DNA of 64,000 nt from Impatiens glandulifera (lineage: Eukaryota > Streptophyta > Magnoliopsida > Ericales > Balsaminaceae): positions 85,794,846 to 85,858,845 of the forward strand of contig NC_061862.1 of the NCBI RefSeq assembly GCF_907164915.1. Reading direction: 5' to 3'. A model generated the notes under the pieces. The model worked only from the letters and a program-made list of their open reading frames with translations. It was not told the DNA's origin and made no database searches. The translations under genes were made by a program, and so were the position numbers. This document shows, in pieces, positions 37,027 through 50,300 of this stretch (positions are counted from its first letter, which is position 1; each line of letters starts with the position of its first letter).

Positions 37027-38524
37027 TCATTCCTCTTCATAGTCTGAGTCCTCGTTCACTTGGTGTTTCCGAATTTCCTGAAACTAAAACTTTTTAGTGC
37101 TAGCAGTAGGCCAATGAGCTCACCTTTCATAGATATGATTCTAGCAGACCAATGAGCTCACCTTCCACTCATTATACTTTTCAATGGCTTTGTCAAATTC
37201 CGCTCTTTTAACGGTGGCTAAGTCGTAGTATTGAACTTTATCCTGTCGAAGAACAAATTATTAGGGATGATTGATTTCTTAGAAGCTGTTAATAATGATT
37301 ATTGACTGAACTCCAACTATATATGAATGCAAACCTCATATTTCATTGTTTTCCACTTTTCTCCACCAGCTTTCCCAATCTGAAACATGGGGGTAATGTA
37401 ATGAAGCTTTGAATAAATCAAGAAGTTGAACCAAATGAATATTAATAAATAAATCAAAATAGAATTGCTCTAATAATACTTACATCTTGCATTGTTTTGA
37501 TGTCTGGATTCTGTTCCTGGAATTCTTTGCGGAAATCCTCCCTTAAACCATAGGAATTGTATTCAATTACAGAACCAAGGACTCGATATGAGTTAGAAAA
37601 AGAAGTAAAAATGGGAGAACAGTACCAGATTCTCCACAATGCAGAAAAGAAACCAAGAACCGCAATGTTTTCTTAAGACAGACACAAAAGCATATGTATA
37701 TTGGGTTTTTAGCTAAGAAATTAATCATCCAAAGGTTCAACTTGCACATTTACATCTTGTAAAAGCAAAATATTCTGAATGCTTATACAGTTCAAGCCCT
37801 GGCCAATAATGTTTTTATGCTTCATTATGTTAAGGTTGTATTCATCAATCTACATAGGATCTCATGATATTTAAAACCCTAACATATATCTGCCATGGAT
37901 AATCAATCACCTTCCAGCAATGTTAAGTTGAAAAGGGGATTTGTTTTATTCTAAAAGTAAATTCAGTGGATAAATCCTAGTAATGGAGGAGGGTTCTTGA
38001 AAGATGAAGCTAGTAATGAAGAAAACCATGAACAGATGAACAAAAAATGAACAAGCTTAAAGATTTGTGACTACTAAATTTTGTTGGAGATAAATGGGTT
38101 AAAGGATTGAATGATTGACAAACAATCTGAAGTTGGAATACAAGATAAATGGGTTATGCATATTACTGCTAATTAAGTAAGAAGAGTCTGAGTTTGATCG
38201 GAATAAGTAGTAAAAGATGCAGAGAGAGAGAGAGGAGGATGTTACAAGAAATAGAAGAAAGCAGTGGGAGGTTTCTTTGGCTTCTTATCATCCACTTTCG
38301 CCTTCTTCTTCTTTATTGTCGGCTTTGTCTTCAATTTGCGTCTGTTCTGGTTGATTTTCTCCGGCGATTTCTGCAACACCAGTGTCCTGTAAGTTGAATA
38401 AATTCTCAACCCAGAAAACCAACCTAAAATATGATTCTGATTAATAAAGAACCCCTGCTTACCGGTCGTCATTTCCAGCCGAATCCGAGGCAAGACTGAT
38501 GAGAGATTTCTTTGGCATCGTCAT
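37027..38524 (-). CDS. Small single HMG-box chromatin protein (HMGB type)
   Basis: Six exons: 38524-38463, 38386-38246, 37541-37484, 37379-37335, 37242-37162 and 37077-37027. The CDS is 438 nt (145 residues) with consistent phases. HMGB proteins bend DNA and act in nuclear chromatin. Residues 1-55 form a basic tail (KTKPTIKKKKAKVDDKKP). Residues 57-129 are one HMG box: KKPPTAFFYFLEDFRKEFQE, NPDIKTMQDIGKAGGEKWKT, then YDLATVKRAEFDKAIEKYNE. The tail is short and acidic (NEDSDYEEE), as in plant HMGBs. The overall shape resembles the divergent Arabidopsis HMGB14-type proteins rather than HMGB1-5. Two in-frame ATGs (MTM) start the frame; the first is used here, but the second is equally possible. 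Confidence 0.93.
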
Positions 38525-39797
38525 TCTTCTGGGTTTTAGTTCGCCCACTTTGGGTTTTATATTATGACATAATTTGTATTTTACTCTATTTATTATTAAA
38601 TATAAAAAAATTTAAAATAGTATTTTAATAACTTAAATTATCACTTAATTTAATATTTTATTTTTATTTTTAATATAGGTTTATTTAATAATCACTTAAT
38701 TTTAAGTAAAAAAAAAATATAAAATATCAAATTTATTTTAAAAATAGAAAGAAAACAAAATTAAATAAGTCACTTTAAAAAATTTCAAAATTAATGTTAT
38801 ATTTAAAATTGTATTAAGTTTTTCGATCTTTTCTTGTTACAAGTACAATAATTTTCTTATTTTTATTATATTTTATCAGAATTTTAATATTACAAAATTA
38901 ATTTTAAACATTATTTAATAAATTTTAAAAATTAGTTATAAAATAAATAAAAGGAGAAGGGATTATATATATATCAAATTTCCTATCACTTAACGTCCAA
39001 TCAAATTTCATTTAATTGTCCCGGTTTTGCTCAAATTCAAACTTTCGAGTCTGAAGAGTGATGATCTTATATTTTTCTTAAATTATTTAGAACATGTGTT
39101 TGAAAAAAACTGTAGGTTTTAACGAATTTATAAAAATTTAAAAAAATGGTAACAATCAATTATTTTTACAAAATTAGGCACGGGTTTAGTTTGTAGGCTT
39201 GTGGCGGTTTGGTTTTGATTCTAATAAGAGCATGAATGATTCGGTAAGTATTTGGTAGACTTTGAGCAAATGGTTATTCCAATTTTTCTGTTTACCCAAC
39301 TATTTTAAAACTCGGAATAACTCTTTTTAAAATAAAAAATCTTGTTCCAACAATAATAATAACTCTACATTTACTTCAAGACTTTGTTTTTATTCAGGTT
39401 TTTCAAATAAACTAATAAAATTAATTATCACATCATTCCCTTTTTTTTTCCATAAAATTAATCAATTCATTATCAAAATATTAAAATATCCTTTATTTTA
39501 AATTGTTATTTATTTTATTTATATATATGAATATCCTTTAGGTCTTTTTACTAAATTTTTTTTTATCATTTTCTCAAAATTATCACCCATAATTATTATT
39601 TTCTCCCTCAAAGTTATTTAAATAACTTGAAACGAACCAGGGCAATTGTTACGAAGAAAATTAACTATGGTGAAACAATATTTTTGTTTGATGCTATAAT
39701 TTAATAAAAGATATAAATTAAATTTATAAAGAGCTCATTTTATTGTTTTTTATTTTAAAATATAAATAAATTATAAATTATTATTGTAAGTTTTATT
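38525..39797. other. HMG-box gene upstream region and AT-rich intergenic DNA
   Basis: Immediately upstream is the probable HMG-box gene promoter. I see no gene or defined element in the rest up to the MITE. Confidence 0.5.
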
Positions 39798-39806
39798 ATA
39801 TGACAC

Positions 39807-40244
39807 GGGAAATTTGATGAAATGACCCTCATAAGAGGTCTAATTTCAAAAAAGGCCCAAGGTTGATAAAGTTGGCAAAAAGAACATTTTTGCCCCGTGA
39901 AAAGTCTGTAATACCCCTCCCCTCGCGCGCCTGTTTTACCGCTCAATTACAAGAAATGTATTTCTCGCATTTGGTGCTCAATTACGAGAAATGTATTTTC
40001 GCATTTGGTATTTCTCGCATTTAGTATTTCTCTCATTTAGTAAATGCGAGAAATACCAAATGCGAGAAATAAATTTCTCGTAATTGAGTACCAAATTCGA
40101 GAAATACCAAATACGAGAAATACATTTCTCGTAATTGAGCGGTAAAACAAAGGCACGAAAAGTATTACAGACTTTTCACATTTTTTATCGACCGTGAGCT
40201 TTTTTAAATTAAACGTCTTGTTATTGCATTTCATCCAATTTCCC
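39807..40244. mobile_element. Small MULE-like MITE with a palindromic repeat core
   Basis: The ends GGGAAATTTGATGAAATGAC and CATTTCATCCAATTTCCC are inverted, and 9-bp flanks ATATGACAC (39798-39806) and ATGTGACAC (40245-40253) differ by one base. Nine base pairs is the Mutator-like duplication length. The centre (about 39935-40145) is a hairpin built of repeated ATTTCTCGCATTTGGTA and TTTCTCGTAATTGAG words in both orientations. It ends about 230 bp before the coatomer zeta start codon, within the likely promoter. Confidence 0.85.
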
Positions 40245-40475
40245 ATGTGACACTCAGACTTTTTGAATCATTACTTTTGATTAGTCATTTGAGTATTATT
40301 TTTAGATACTTTATTATTTTTTTAAAAAAGAAATATGATTATTATTATTATTTTGCTAATTAATATTCTCTCTTGGTATATATATATAATTTCTCTCACA
40401 AGGTTCATCTGATCTGCCGCACACATAATCTTTGAAGGAGGTAGGGAGAGATTTCTGCGCGAACATCACAGGAAA

Positions 40476-42241
40476 ATGGTAGATTTCTTTCCGATTTACA
40501 CTGTACAATTCTTCACCTAACTGTTGACTGTGAAATTCCAGCTTCTCTTTCAGATTCACAAACTGAAATTATTCATTTTTGCATGATCGGGCATCGTTCA
40601 TTTGTGGTTAGGGCAATATCTTAGATCTGTTTTATAAATCAGACAGGATTTCTCTTTCTTTTTCTAGGGTAAGTGGTGTAATTTGAAGTGTTTGAACCCC
40701 CATCAATTCATCTCAAGATTGAATTTGTTGTGAATCAATGACAATCTCCTTCAAATGATATGCTTAAATGCCTCTCTTTTGTTTTTTTGTTCTTGCTACC
40801 AACCCCTTCACATCCCACATTCTCAGTCTTCACTTCCAGTCAAGTCGCCCGGACATAAGTTGTTAGTTCGTATGAAACTCTTTTTGTTGATCTGGAAGTT
40901 GTTTTTGGTAGATCTGAGAAATGAAATTCTTAGATCTTAATCTTTAAAAGTAGATTACTTTAATCTTTGTTTACTTAAGAACAAATCCATCATTTCTTTT
41001 AAGACACAGCCAATGATATTGAATTCCATTCGAATTATGCAAGATCTAATCCTTTACTGTATATTTTCTTTATATCTGATTTTATTTGGTTTTTCTGTAA
41101 AATTTTTTAGTATTCTGATCTGGGTTTTCTGCATATTCTTCATATTGATATGGGTTTGTTGAATTCTTATTTATTAAGGTTAGGTATGCATTCTTTTTGT
41201 CTATTTTCAGAGCTGTAGGTACTATGTGAAATGTGTTAATAGACTGATTTGGTTAGTTTGATTCATGTTGATTATATGGATTTTATCTTGGGTAGTGTTC
41301 TAGTCAAGATTTATCCTAGCCACAGTGGTATTTAAGATAGTTTTGTTTGATTAAGTTTTGGATTGGTTGTAGGATTCATGCCCTAAAGTAAAAAACATTC
41401 TTCTCCTGGACTCAGAAGGTAAACGGGTGGCAGTTAAGTATTTTTCAGATGAGTGGGCGACTAATTCGGCCAAGGAGGCTTTCGAGAAAACTATATTTAC
41501 CAAGACACAGAAGACAAATGCTCGGGCAGAAGGTTATTATTTACTGAATTAATCATTTTTTCAGATTTCAAGTAAGCTTTTATTTGATGATTGACATTTT
41601 TTGTTTAAATGGGGCAGCTGAGATAGGAATGTTTGAGAATAATATAGTGATTTACAAGTTTATTCAAGACCTTCATTTCTTTGTAACTGGAGGAGAAGAT
41701 GAAAATGAGATCATACTAGCTAATGTGCTTCAGGGTTTCTATGATGCAGTTGGCTTACTTCTAAGGTATGTATGGTTGTTGTTTCTCAGTGTTATATTAT
41801 GTAATAATAATATACATTCTCCTGAATGAAGGGGTAATGTGGAGAAGAAGGAGGCACTTGAAAATCTCGATCTCGTTCTTTTGTGCATTGATGAAATCAT
41901 TGATGGCGGGTATGCATCCACACACACAAAATAAACTAGCAACTTTTTTGTGCAACTAGAAAATATTATTGCAAATTTGCTTTTATTATTGCAGAATAAT
42001 CCTAGAAACTGATGGAGATGTCATTGTTGGAAAAGTTGCAAGCAATAGTATTGATTCTAATGCACCGCTATCTGAGCAGGTAATTTCCGTCGCTTTCAAT
42101 TGTTATTATTATTTAAAAATGTGAAATGTTATGATAGTTGTTTTGGGCATTGTTTTTCATTGGGATTTTGGTTTTGCGCAGACTATAAGCCAAGCATTGG
42201 CCACAGCCCGTGAACATCTTACTAGATCATTGCTCAAGTAG
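40476..42241 (+). CDS. Coatomer subunit zeta (COPI coat)
   Basis: Six coding exons: 40476-40478, 41373-41532, 41618-41765, 41832-41909, 41995-42079 and 42182-42241. The CDS is 534 nt (177 residues), the plant zeta-COP length. Zeta-COP pairs with gamma-COP in the COPI coat that drives Golgi-to-ER and intra-Golgi transport; it has a longin-like fold related to AP sigma chains. Family blocks in order: [92 protein letters not shown]; and the end [19 protein letters not shown]. The ATG is alone in its exon, directly followed by a GT donor and an 894-bp intron. The neighbouring MITE occupies part of its upstream region. Confidence 0.95.
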
Positions 42242-42901
42242 TGGTGATTAATCAACTCTAGTGCAAATCAATCAATAGGGAAAAGTTATTGTGATGTAAT
42301 TTTCCTTTTTGCTACAGTTAGGGAAAGTTAGCTTTGGATTTTTTAAGCTAAAACTGCTTGAATATTGAAACAGCTTGAATGAATTGTTTTGTAGATTTTT
42401 AAAAGGGAAACAAAGTTAGGTTAGGTTTTGTGTTTGGTTACAATTATAGAAGAGATTATCTATATATGTAATGTTTTAGGTTTGTCTTTACATCGGTATC
42501 TGATCCAACATACTTATTAGTCAAAAAGACTGCAATATCTTTCTTGGTTCTTGACATCAACGAAAGTATGCAGACTTCACAAATCATTATAAGGTCTAAA
42601 TTTGTTTTCATTGTGTAAGTATATGAAAACAATTTTTCTTTGGCACTCTATAATGTATGTTTTAAAATTTGTAGTAGTAAGAATTAGGGCTCATGCCAAA
42701 TTAAGAAATTGGAATCCAAGGGATTTAAAGTCTTACTATTCTAAAAAAGAGATTAACTATTTTATTTAAATAATTCTTACAATTTTAGTTCCACTCGTTT
42801 TATACTTATAAAATCTTTCTAATACAATTTATTTAATATTATTATTTTCTAATTTTATATAATGATAATATATAACTAATGTATCAACTATCAAGCACTC
42901 A
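42242..42901. other. 3' flank of the coatomer zeta gene
   Basis: Contains the probable 3' untranslated region to about 42500, then AT-rich DNA up to the Helitron-like start. Confidence 0.5.
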
Positions 42902-42984
42902 TCTATATATATATATAATGATGTTTTATTTTTAAAGTGTCCGGATTGTTGAGTCGAGAACTGTGGTTAATTTGGATATATGTG

Positions 42985-43330
42985 GGGAAATTTGAGCAGA
43001 TGACCCTAAAAATAGGGTGAAATGAGGAAAGTGAGGGTGGATAATTTAAATAGCGCTGATGATCCTCTTTTTTTTTAATGACAATTGTACCCTTGCGTAA
43101 CGCAACTCCAGTTGCGTGACGCAACTGGGGCATTTTCGTCCAAAAAATTTCATAATTAAATTTTTTTGAAAAATAAAAAAATAAAAAATTGCGTCACGCA
43201 ACCTGAGGATGCGCGACGCAATAAGGACATTTTCGTTAGAAAAAAAAGGGGGTCACCAGCGCTATTTAATTTATTCACTCTCACCAAACGCAATTCACCC
43301 TGTTTTTAGGATCATTTGCTCAAATTTCCC
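42985..43330. mobile_element. Small MULE-like MITE inside the Helitron-like copy
   Basis: Ends GGGAAATTTGAGCAGATGAC and CATTTGCTCAAATTTCCC, flanked by TATATGTG (42977-42984) and TATATGTA (43331-43338). The interior holds GTTGCGTGACGCAAC-type palindromes, TTTCGTCC and its complement, and GGTCACCAGCGC. The homologous Helitron copy at 43567 has the uninterrupted ATATATGTGAGTAAA site, so the empty site is visible in the same window. Confidence 0.85.
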
Positions 43331-43389
43331 TATATGTAAGAGTAAATGGATACTTGGATCGGATTGTGGGTTGACCCGCTCAAAAACTT

Positions 43390-43490
43390 AAAACGATTAA
43401 AAATAAAATAAAAAATCTATAGGTATGGTTCGAACTTTCAACCTAACAAAACAAGTACAACTTTTTAACCAACTAGGCTAATAACACTTT
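43390..43490 (-). mobile_element. SINE-like block
   Basis: The minus strand has TAGCCTAGTTGG (A box, 43480-43469) and AGTTCGAACC (B box, near 43430) at tRNA-like spacing. It may be a SINE or a tRNA-like piece carried in the Helitron. Confidence 0.5.
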
Positions 43491-44349
43491 ATATTTTAAA
43501 TTCAACCCAAAATTTGATAAACGCGTGACATTTTAACAATATAAGTTTAGCTTTTTAACTAACTAATCTATATATAATGATGCTTAATTTTTAAATTGTC
43601 CAGATTGTCGAGTTGAGAGCTGTGATTAATTTGGATATATGTGAGTAAATAAATATTTAGGTCGGATTGTGGGTTGACCCACCAATAAAAATTTTACCGT
43701 AATATTTTTTTTAATGATTTTGTATATTATTACTCGTGCAAATGCATAGAATCCAGGCTAGTTTTAATAAAAGTTTGACATTTTAAAAAAAATAAACATA
43801 TATATATATAACTAATATTTTTTAAAATAAGTTTTCCCTATAAAAAAATGGTAGTTGTTACAAGTTTTCAAGAAATAATTTTAAATAAACTCAAATACAA
43901 CCATTAACCACACCATGACCGACAAAACACGCAAAAATACCCATACAGAGACAGATTTTCCGAAAAATATTTTACAAATTATGTACAAGACTGCACAACA
44001 AGTTGAGATAAGTAGGTGTGACAAGTAAATAGAATATATAATATGTGGATTTTTTGGAGGTGATGTTATGTCAAATACAAAAAACTAAAACACACATATT
44101 TGCACACTGACAAAGGAACAAAAACAAATAACTAAAAAAAAGGAGAAGAAAATGGTAGATTAGTTCAAATTAGTGCGCACACAAGCATCAATCCTAACTC
44201 TAAACTAAGAAGCATCAGCAAAAGATAAATTTCTAAAGTACAGCTTCTAGAACATATAAACTACTATATCTTGATTGGCTCCTTTCAAACTCAATGCAAG
44301 ATCCTTTAGAGCTTAAGAGGAGATAGATTGATTGATTCATAGATTAGGA

Positions 44350-47300
44350 TTAATAAATATTTTGCCACGCTTGCTGATGAGACTGCTTAGAGGAAGAGGA
44401 TTGACCTTGAGAACCAACTAGACCATCTCCTCCTCTAGGGTTTTGATGCTGCTGCTGCTGCTGGTGGTGGTGCTGGAGTTGCTGTTGTTCCATTGCCGCC
44501 ATCTCCGCCTGAGATTGGTAGAAATTTTGGTATCCATAATTCTGCGACGACTGTTGTTGCTGCTGACTTTGACGAAATCCAGCTGCTGCTGCTGCTTGCT
44601 GCTGGCTCTGCCCTGTTGTTAAACCGTAATATGTGTTTGGAGAAACAGCTGGCATTGTTCTTGAACCAGCCCCGTGAACCCACATCTGAGAGTTCTCGTT
44701 CTGCTAATGATTCAAAAAATAGTCAAATCAGTAATAAAAACAAAAAAAAACAGGGGCTTTCTTAGTGGGAATCAAAAACTATTGGACTACTTCCACTTCT
44801 TTCATCATATTATTAACTAAATTACTAAAATACTCTTTATTTTAAATTATTAAATACAAGGGATTATTTGTGTCATTGTACCCAAATAACCCACTATTTA
44901 GATCAAACAAATTTTTTACTTGAAAATATAATAAAATTTGCACACCTGCTGCTGAAGAGAGGCCATAAGATCTTCATAGCCGATGTTTGAGTGTCCCTGT
45001 GCAGAAGCAGGTGGAGGATTCATGGAGAAGTTGTTGTTCTGTATGTTGGTTGAATTTCCAAAGCCGGCAGGATAACCAGAAGCAGATTGAGGCAAGCTGC
45101 TGGAAGAAGAAACACTGTTCTTGTATTGGGGAAGAAGAGATGCTAGTGACTGAGGATGATGATGATATGGGCCATTACTGGCAAGAGCTTGCTGAAAAGC
45201 AGATGGCATATATGTATAACTCTGATGATGAGGAGGCAAGAATGGATAGCTAATCATATTGGCAAATGGTCCCAAAGGATGAGTAGGCTGAGAATATGGG
45301 TGCACTGCAATATGCTGCTGCTGCTGAGGAACACTTGAGGGTCCCACCCCTGTGCCTAGGTTGTTTCCAGGGACTGCAGATTGGTTTGATGAAAATCCAG
45401 CTGCCTTCAACATCTATGCCAACCAACATGATAAACTATATAAATAAATATCACCACAGCAGTTGAATAAATAAGCTATATAAATAAATAATTGAGAATG
45501 AAATGTTTTGCAGAGTTAAATAAATATGGTTAATAACTTGCATGATAACAATGGTCCAAGTAGAATATCTGTGTGTGGAAGTGGGGAAGGAGAAAAGGTT
45601 ATATATTGTCTAAAGACAGTAGTTTTATGTATGGAATTCTAGATGATCAACATCAAAGAACTGTTAGAGATAATGATTCATTAAGTAAAAGGCCATTTGG
45701 AAACACTTTTTTTGTAAAAACATCTAATCTGGATGTGGATCTAGATAAGACCCCGTTTAGAAACATGAACTTAGTTTCACACATATCAGAAATTTATTTG
45801 TAGTTTTTCATTTGGATCCAAAGTCAGTCCACATCCAGAACAAAATGTTTTTCCAATGAAGCCTATAATTTTCAAAGTCAGTGCAAAAAACATACATCTG
45901 GCATTGAAAGGGTTGTTCCACCAATGGAAGGTAATGTGTTGCCATATTTTGAAGTCATTGATTGCGTTGTGGAAAAAGGTGAGTACTGAAGATCAGACTC
46001 TCTTGTGGCTTGAGCATTTGATGTTAATAAAGAGTTTGGCCGAGAGTTGGAATATGTGTGTTGCTGCAAGGAAAACAAGATGTAAGAGGATAGAAATAAA
46101 ACTGAGACTTTAAAAGTAAATATAGACTGCAACAATATCATAGAAAATTATCAAAAACAAACATGACAACTCTTGAAAACAATAAGATGGGTTTTCCCCA
46201 AAAATTAAAACACTAAAATGGGCAATGTTATAGTGTTGAGATAAATTAGACAACTGCGAGATGTCTTCTAGCAATGAATGCATCATATAAGTTCACGACA
46301 GCCTTTTTCTTCACATAATTTTTACAGGAAAGCACAATAATATATTGCTGGTGAAACTGCTAAGATAAATTAACAAACCATATATATATTTGATACTGCC
46401 GTATAAACTAAGATAATCAACTTACCATTGCACTTGAGAATTGAGGAAGGTTCTGGATCTGAGAGATAGATTGTGAATGAGCTAATGCAGCATTTAACTG
46501 TTGTTCATTTTCAAAGGCGTAGCTAGATGTGGAGGGTGGATAACCATAATGATTTTCACGAAGCACGACAGCTTCTTTCAGATCCCCTGGTGATTCTGAA
46601 GCAGAGAGTGGTTCATAACTCTCCGCAGTTGTGCCATCTCTATGAACAAGATTCTCATTGGCTGCAGTTCTAATTGGTTCATTATCATAGTACTCCAATT
46701 TCCTGCATAAAGAACGTTTCACGAATAAATAAAAAGCAACAGTACTAAGTTGATTTTATACCACCCAAGATAGAAAGGAAATAAAAAAGTACCTTGCTTC
46801 TGAGTGCCCATCAGGTGAAGCAACTACATCTTCGGAAGCATCCTCCATGTTATGCTTCAAGGTCGCAGTCCTAGAGGCGTATGGTCCAGAGCCAAAACTT
46901 CCAAAACTTAGATGTGAACATTCTGCAGATTGGACCTGCAAGTGGTCAGGAATAATTACGGTAGCATTTTCCTCTTCATGCAGAATCTCCTGGTCCTCCT
47001 CTACACTAAGATGCTGCATGTTTGTGGCCACTGATGATACATGGACCTCCACATCTTCATCTGTATTTTATTTTATTAAATTAGCCTATAATAACCATAT
47101 TTATGAAGGAAGAAAGTAGAAGAACAAGATAACTGCACACTTGTTAACTTGATTAACCAAAAACAATCTCTATGATGCAATGCAGACCAAGAGAAGGTGA
47201 ACATCCAAGATGAGCTCAAATATTTATGGTTTTACATTTCAGATCTAACATGATTAACCACCATTCAGCCTTATCAAAACTCTCTATTTTCAGAAATATA

Positions 47301-50300
47301 TTGATTGAAAAAAAAAATGTTTGAAATCGCAAACAGAGATTAGCTATGTGGAGGACCCAGGGCTTTTGTAATGTTTGGGCCACATGCATCCATGTCAGGA
47401 TTTATGCACATTATTGTCTTACATAAGGAAATATTTTGATGATAATATATATATATATAATAATAATAATATAGCATGTTCACCTTCGTGATTCTGAAAA
47501 CTATGTCTGTGCATTTGGTAAGAACCCATATCTGAGCATAATTCGTTGTTGAAGAGGGATGAATTGGCAACATTTTCTTCATCTACCCTTGCAGGCGAGA
47601 TGCGAATAGATCCAGTGCATGTAGAATTGATATTTTCAATAGAGGCATCAGCTAACTGTACCTCATCTGCCTGAGATTGTGGAAGCTGGTTATTTCTATT
47701 GGTTGAAGAGTTAGACATATCTACATGAAGCCCAGAAGGGGTAGTTGGTAACATAACATGCAGGTCACTGTCTGCCTGTATATGCTCATCAATGGGCCAG
47801 TCATCATCAGGAGCAGCATGTTGTTCTGCGTCATCTCCTGCTTCATGGTCCAGTTCTGAAACCTTAGTAACATGGTATTCTGATAGATTCACATCATGGT
47901 GTGAAACAGTGGACCTAGGTGCTTGAACATAATGGTGACTGACATGTTGAGATGAGTTCATTGCTTTGCCAGGTGGTCGGCCCATCTTAACAATGTCAGC
48001 CATTGAAACATGTCCAGGTGGCCCTGACCAAGCAGGTTGATAGCCTTGATGTTGTGAAGATGTTGAATAACTATCAACTGGACCTGCAGTCATCACCTTG
48101 TTTTCCATCGAGATGGGATTACTGCAAGAAAAATAGAAGAATCGGACATAATATAATTATAACCAGTTGCGTCGATGCTCCACATGATAATTTGTTTTTT
48201 ACTTTATAAGAATAGTTTCAGAAAATTCACAACATATATAAATATGCATGTTGCTCTAAACATACAAACAAAACATTCCATACTAAGTAAATATAGTTTC
48301 TTTGGCAGTAAGAGATGTCAAAGAAAAGGATCATATCAACAAACGATCTCACTTCTAAGGAATGATACTCTTCTGAAAAATTACTAAACTTAAAACAAAG
48401 AATATTTACCACGACATTTTTGTCGATTATCTGAATGATTCAAGCAAATACCTGGTGGTAGGTGGCTGTCGATTAATGCTATTGGAAGGCATGCTAGGTG
48501 TTGCACCTATGTAAGGGTTTACTCCATTTTCTTTCTTGTATGCAGATTTACCATGTAGACTTCCTTGCTCTGAAACAAACAGCTCTTTGTAAAAAACAAT
48601 TCAAAGATCTACTTCCAGAGCTGTAATTTAAAATATTGCATACCAAAAGAGCTGAAGTGAGTTGATCCACTATGTCCAACATACCGGTCTGAACCAGCCT
48701 TACCTCCACGACCAGCAGCGCCACGAGGCTTGGGTTCTACCTCTTTAGTCTGCAACAGAAAAAATAGGAAAGAGATATATCTCAATGCTCAACCTTCTCA
48801 AGGGAACACAAATCTCCAGTTCAAAGAAACATCTCAAGCTTGTTGAAATTTTTTGTTCTTCCAGAGAAAGAAGACTTAAATCTGTGCAGTATGAGAAACA
48901 TTCATCGTTCAGATCCACTCACCTCTTTTTTCTTTTCTCGTTTGCTCTTAACCTTGTGAAAAGGGTCTGGATAAAAGATCAAATTGAAATTAGAAAGAGA
49001 TTATATAATATGCCATTTAGGTGAATATCCACATGACAATTGAAAAATAAAAAAAGCGGAACAGTGAAATACAATGTGTAGTATCAAATTTGTGTCCAGA
49101 CAACACAAACACTAGTCAAATGTCATGACCAGTGCAGAAAGCATATGAAGGCAACAATGCATACACACAGGGGATCCAGGCTCATGTACTAACTACTCTA
49201 GAAGATGTTAATAGTTGAAGTTATTAGTAGTTGTTAGTAATTGAAATTGTTAGTAGTGGACAGGTAGTTAAATAACCATCTTACGATGTGTAACCGTTCA
49301 TGTAAATATAAATATTAAATAGTAAATGTAATTAGAGTAATAGATAGGCAAATAAAATGTAAATATTTCTGATTTCTCCTAATGGAATGGGGGCTTAGAC
49401 CCTCTGTTCTTCTTCCCTATTTATTCTCTTCTGTCATATTTCCTCCTCCTTGCTGATTCTGGTTACTAGTGACATTCTTATGTAGCTTGTGATTCTGTCA
49501 CAGATCGCAACTCCAAATCTACTTACAGAATATGATCATTAACTTGAGATAAACAACGGATAAAAGTTCAAATTGCACATCAAAGTTGGCAGAAGGTTCA
49601 AAATCACCAATCTCACTTTACAGAAAGACTCATTTTACCTTCTCCCCATTAAAAGCGTCCACATCCCCCTTCTTCCACCAGATAAGCCAACAACTTAACT
49701 ATTTTGAAGGAGTGACTTCTATAAAAAACATTATTTGTTTGAAAATAATCATAAACCTAAGTTTCAAGCTCAAAACTATGTGATAAAATAAAGTTTAATT
49801 TGAAAAAAGATAAAAGATTTCTTCATTTTTAATGGCAAAATGTGGCATCATGAACAAGTCTGATTATTTAACAAAAACACAAAGTTAAAGGGAAGTGGTT
49901 AACGATCCTTCTAAGTTTTAACGATTGAATTGAGCAATTTAAAAGTATAGTTGGTGATTTGAACCTTTTTGCCATGTTTTGTGGGTTATACGGGTTTTTC
50001 ACATAAAACAAATGCAAATACCTTAATGCTGGGACAACAACTTATCACCCCTAACCGAACTAGTAATCCCTAGCTATACACAATGGATAAGTACGCAAGT
50101 ACAATTACAGCTCAGAAAACCAGGATTTCAATATCCAGATGTTCAGAGTAAACAGAATATAAGCAACATCAGAGTGTACAAAATCAATGTTATAGTTGCC
50201 ACTTTCATTTATCTGCACCACCAGCAATCAGACCGATGTCTTTAATCAAGATTTCTCCTTTTTTTCGGACCAATATTAACTTTATAAACTGATTATTTCA

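Larger units (their letters stand above)
42902..43762 (+). mobile_element. Helitron-like element(s), nested
   Basis: TCTATATATA preceded by A starts at 42902, and a shorter homologous copy starts at 43567 (also A|TC). Both read on into a shared ...GGATATATGTGAGTAAA... block. A common 3' end at 43726-43762 has ACTCGTGCAAATGCATAGA then CTAGT followed by T, the Helitron end signature. The smaller unit (43567-43762) is a 196-bp non-autonomous Helitron. The larger copy contains a MULE-like MITE and a SINE-like block. No Rep/helicase is encoded. Confidence 0.65.

Noticed and set aside
44435..45338. Several ORFs on both strands overlapping the GIP1 3' exons
   Set aside because: Shadow frames of the CAG-rich and Ser/Pro-rich GIP1 exons.
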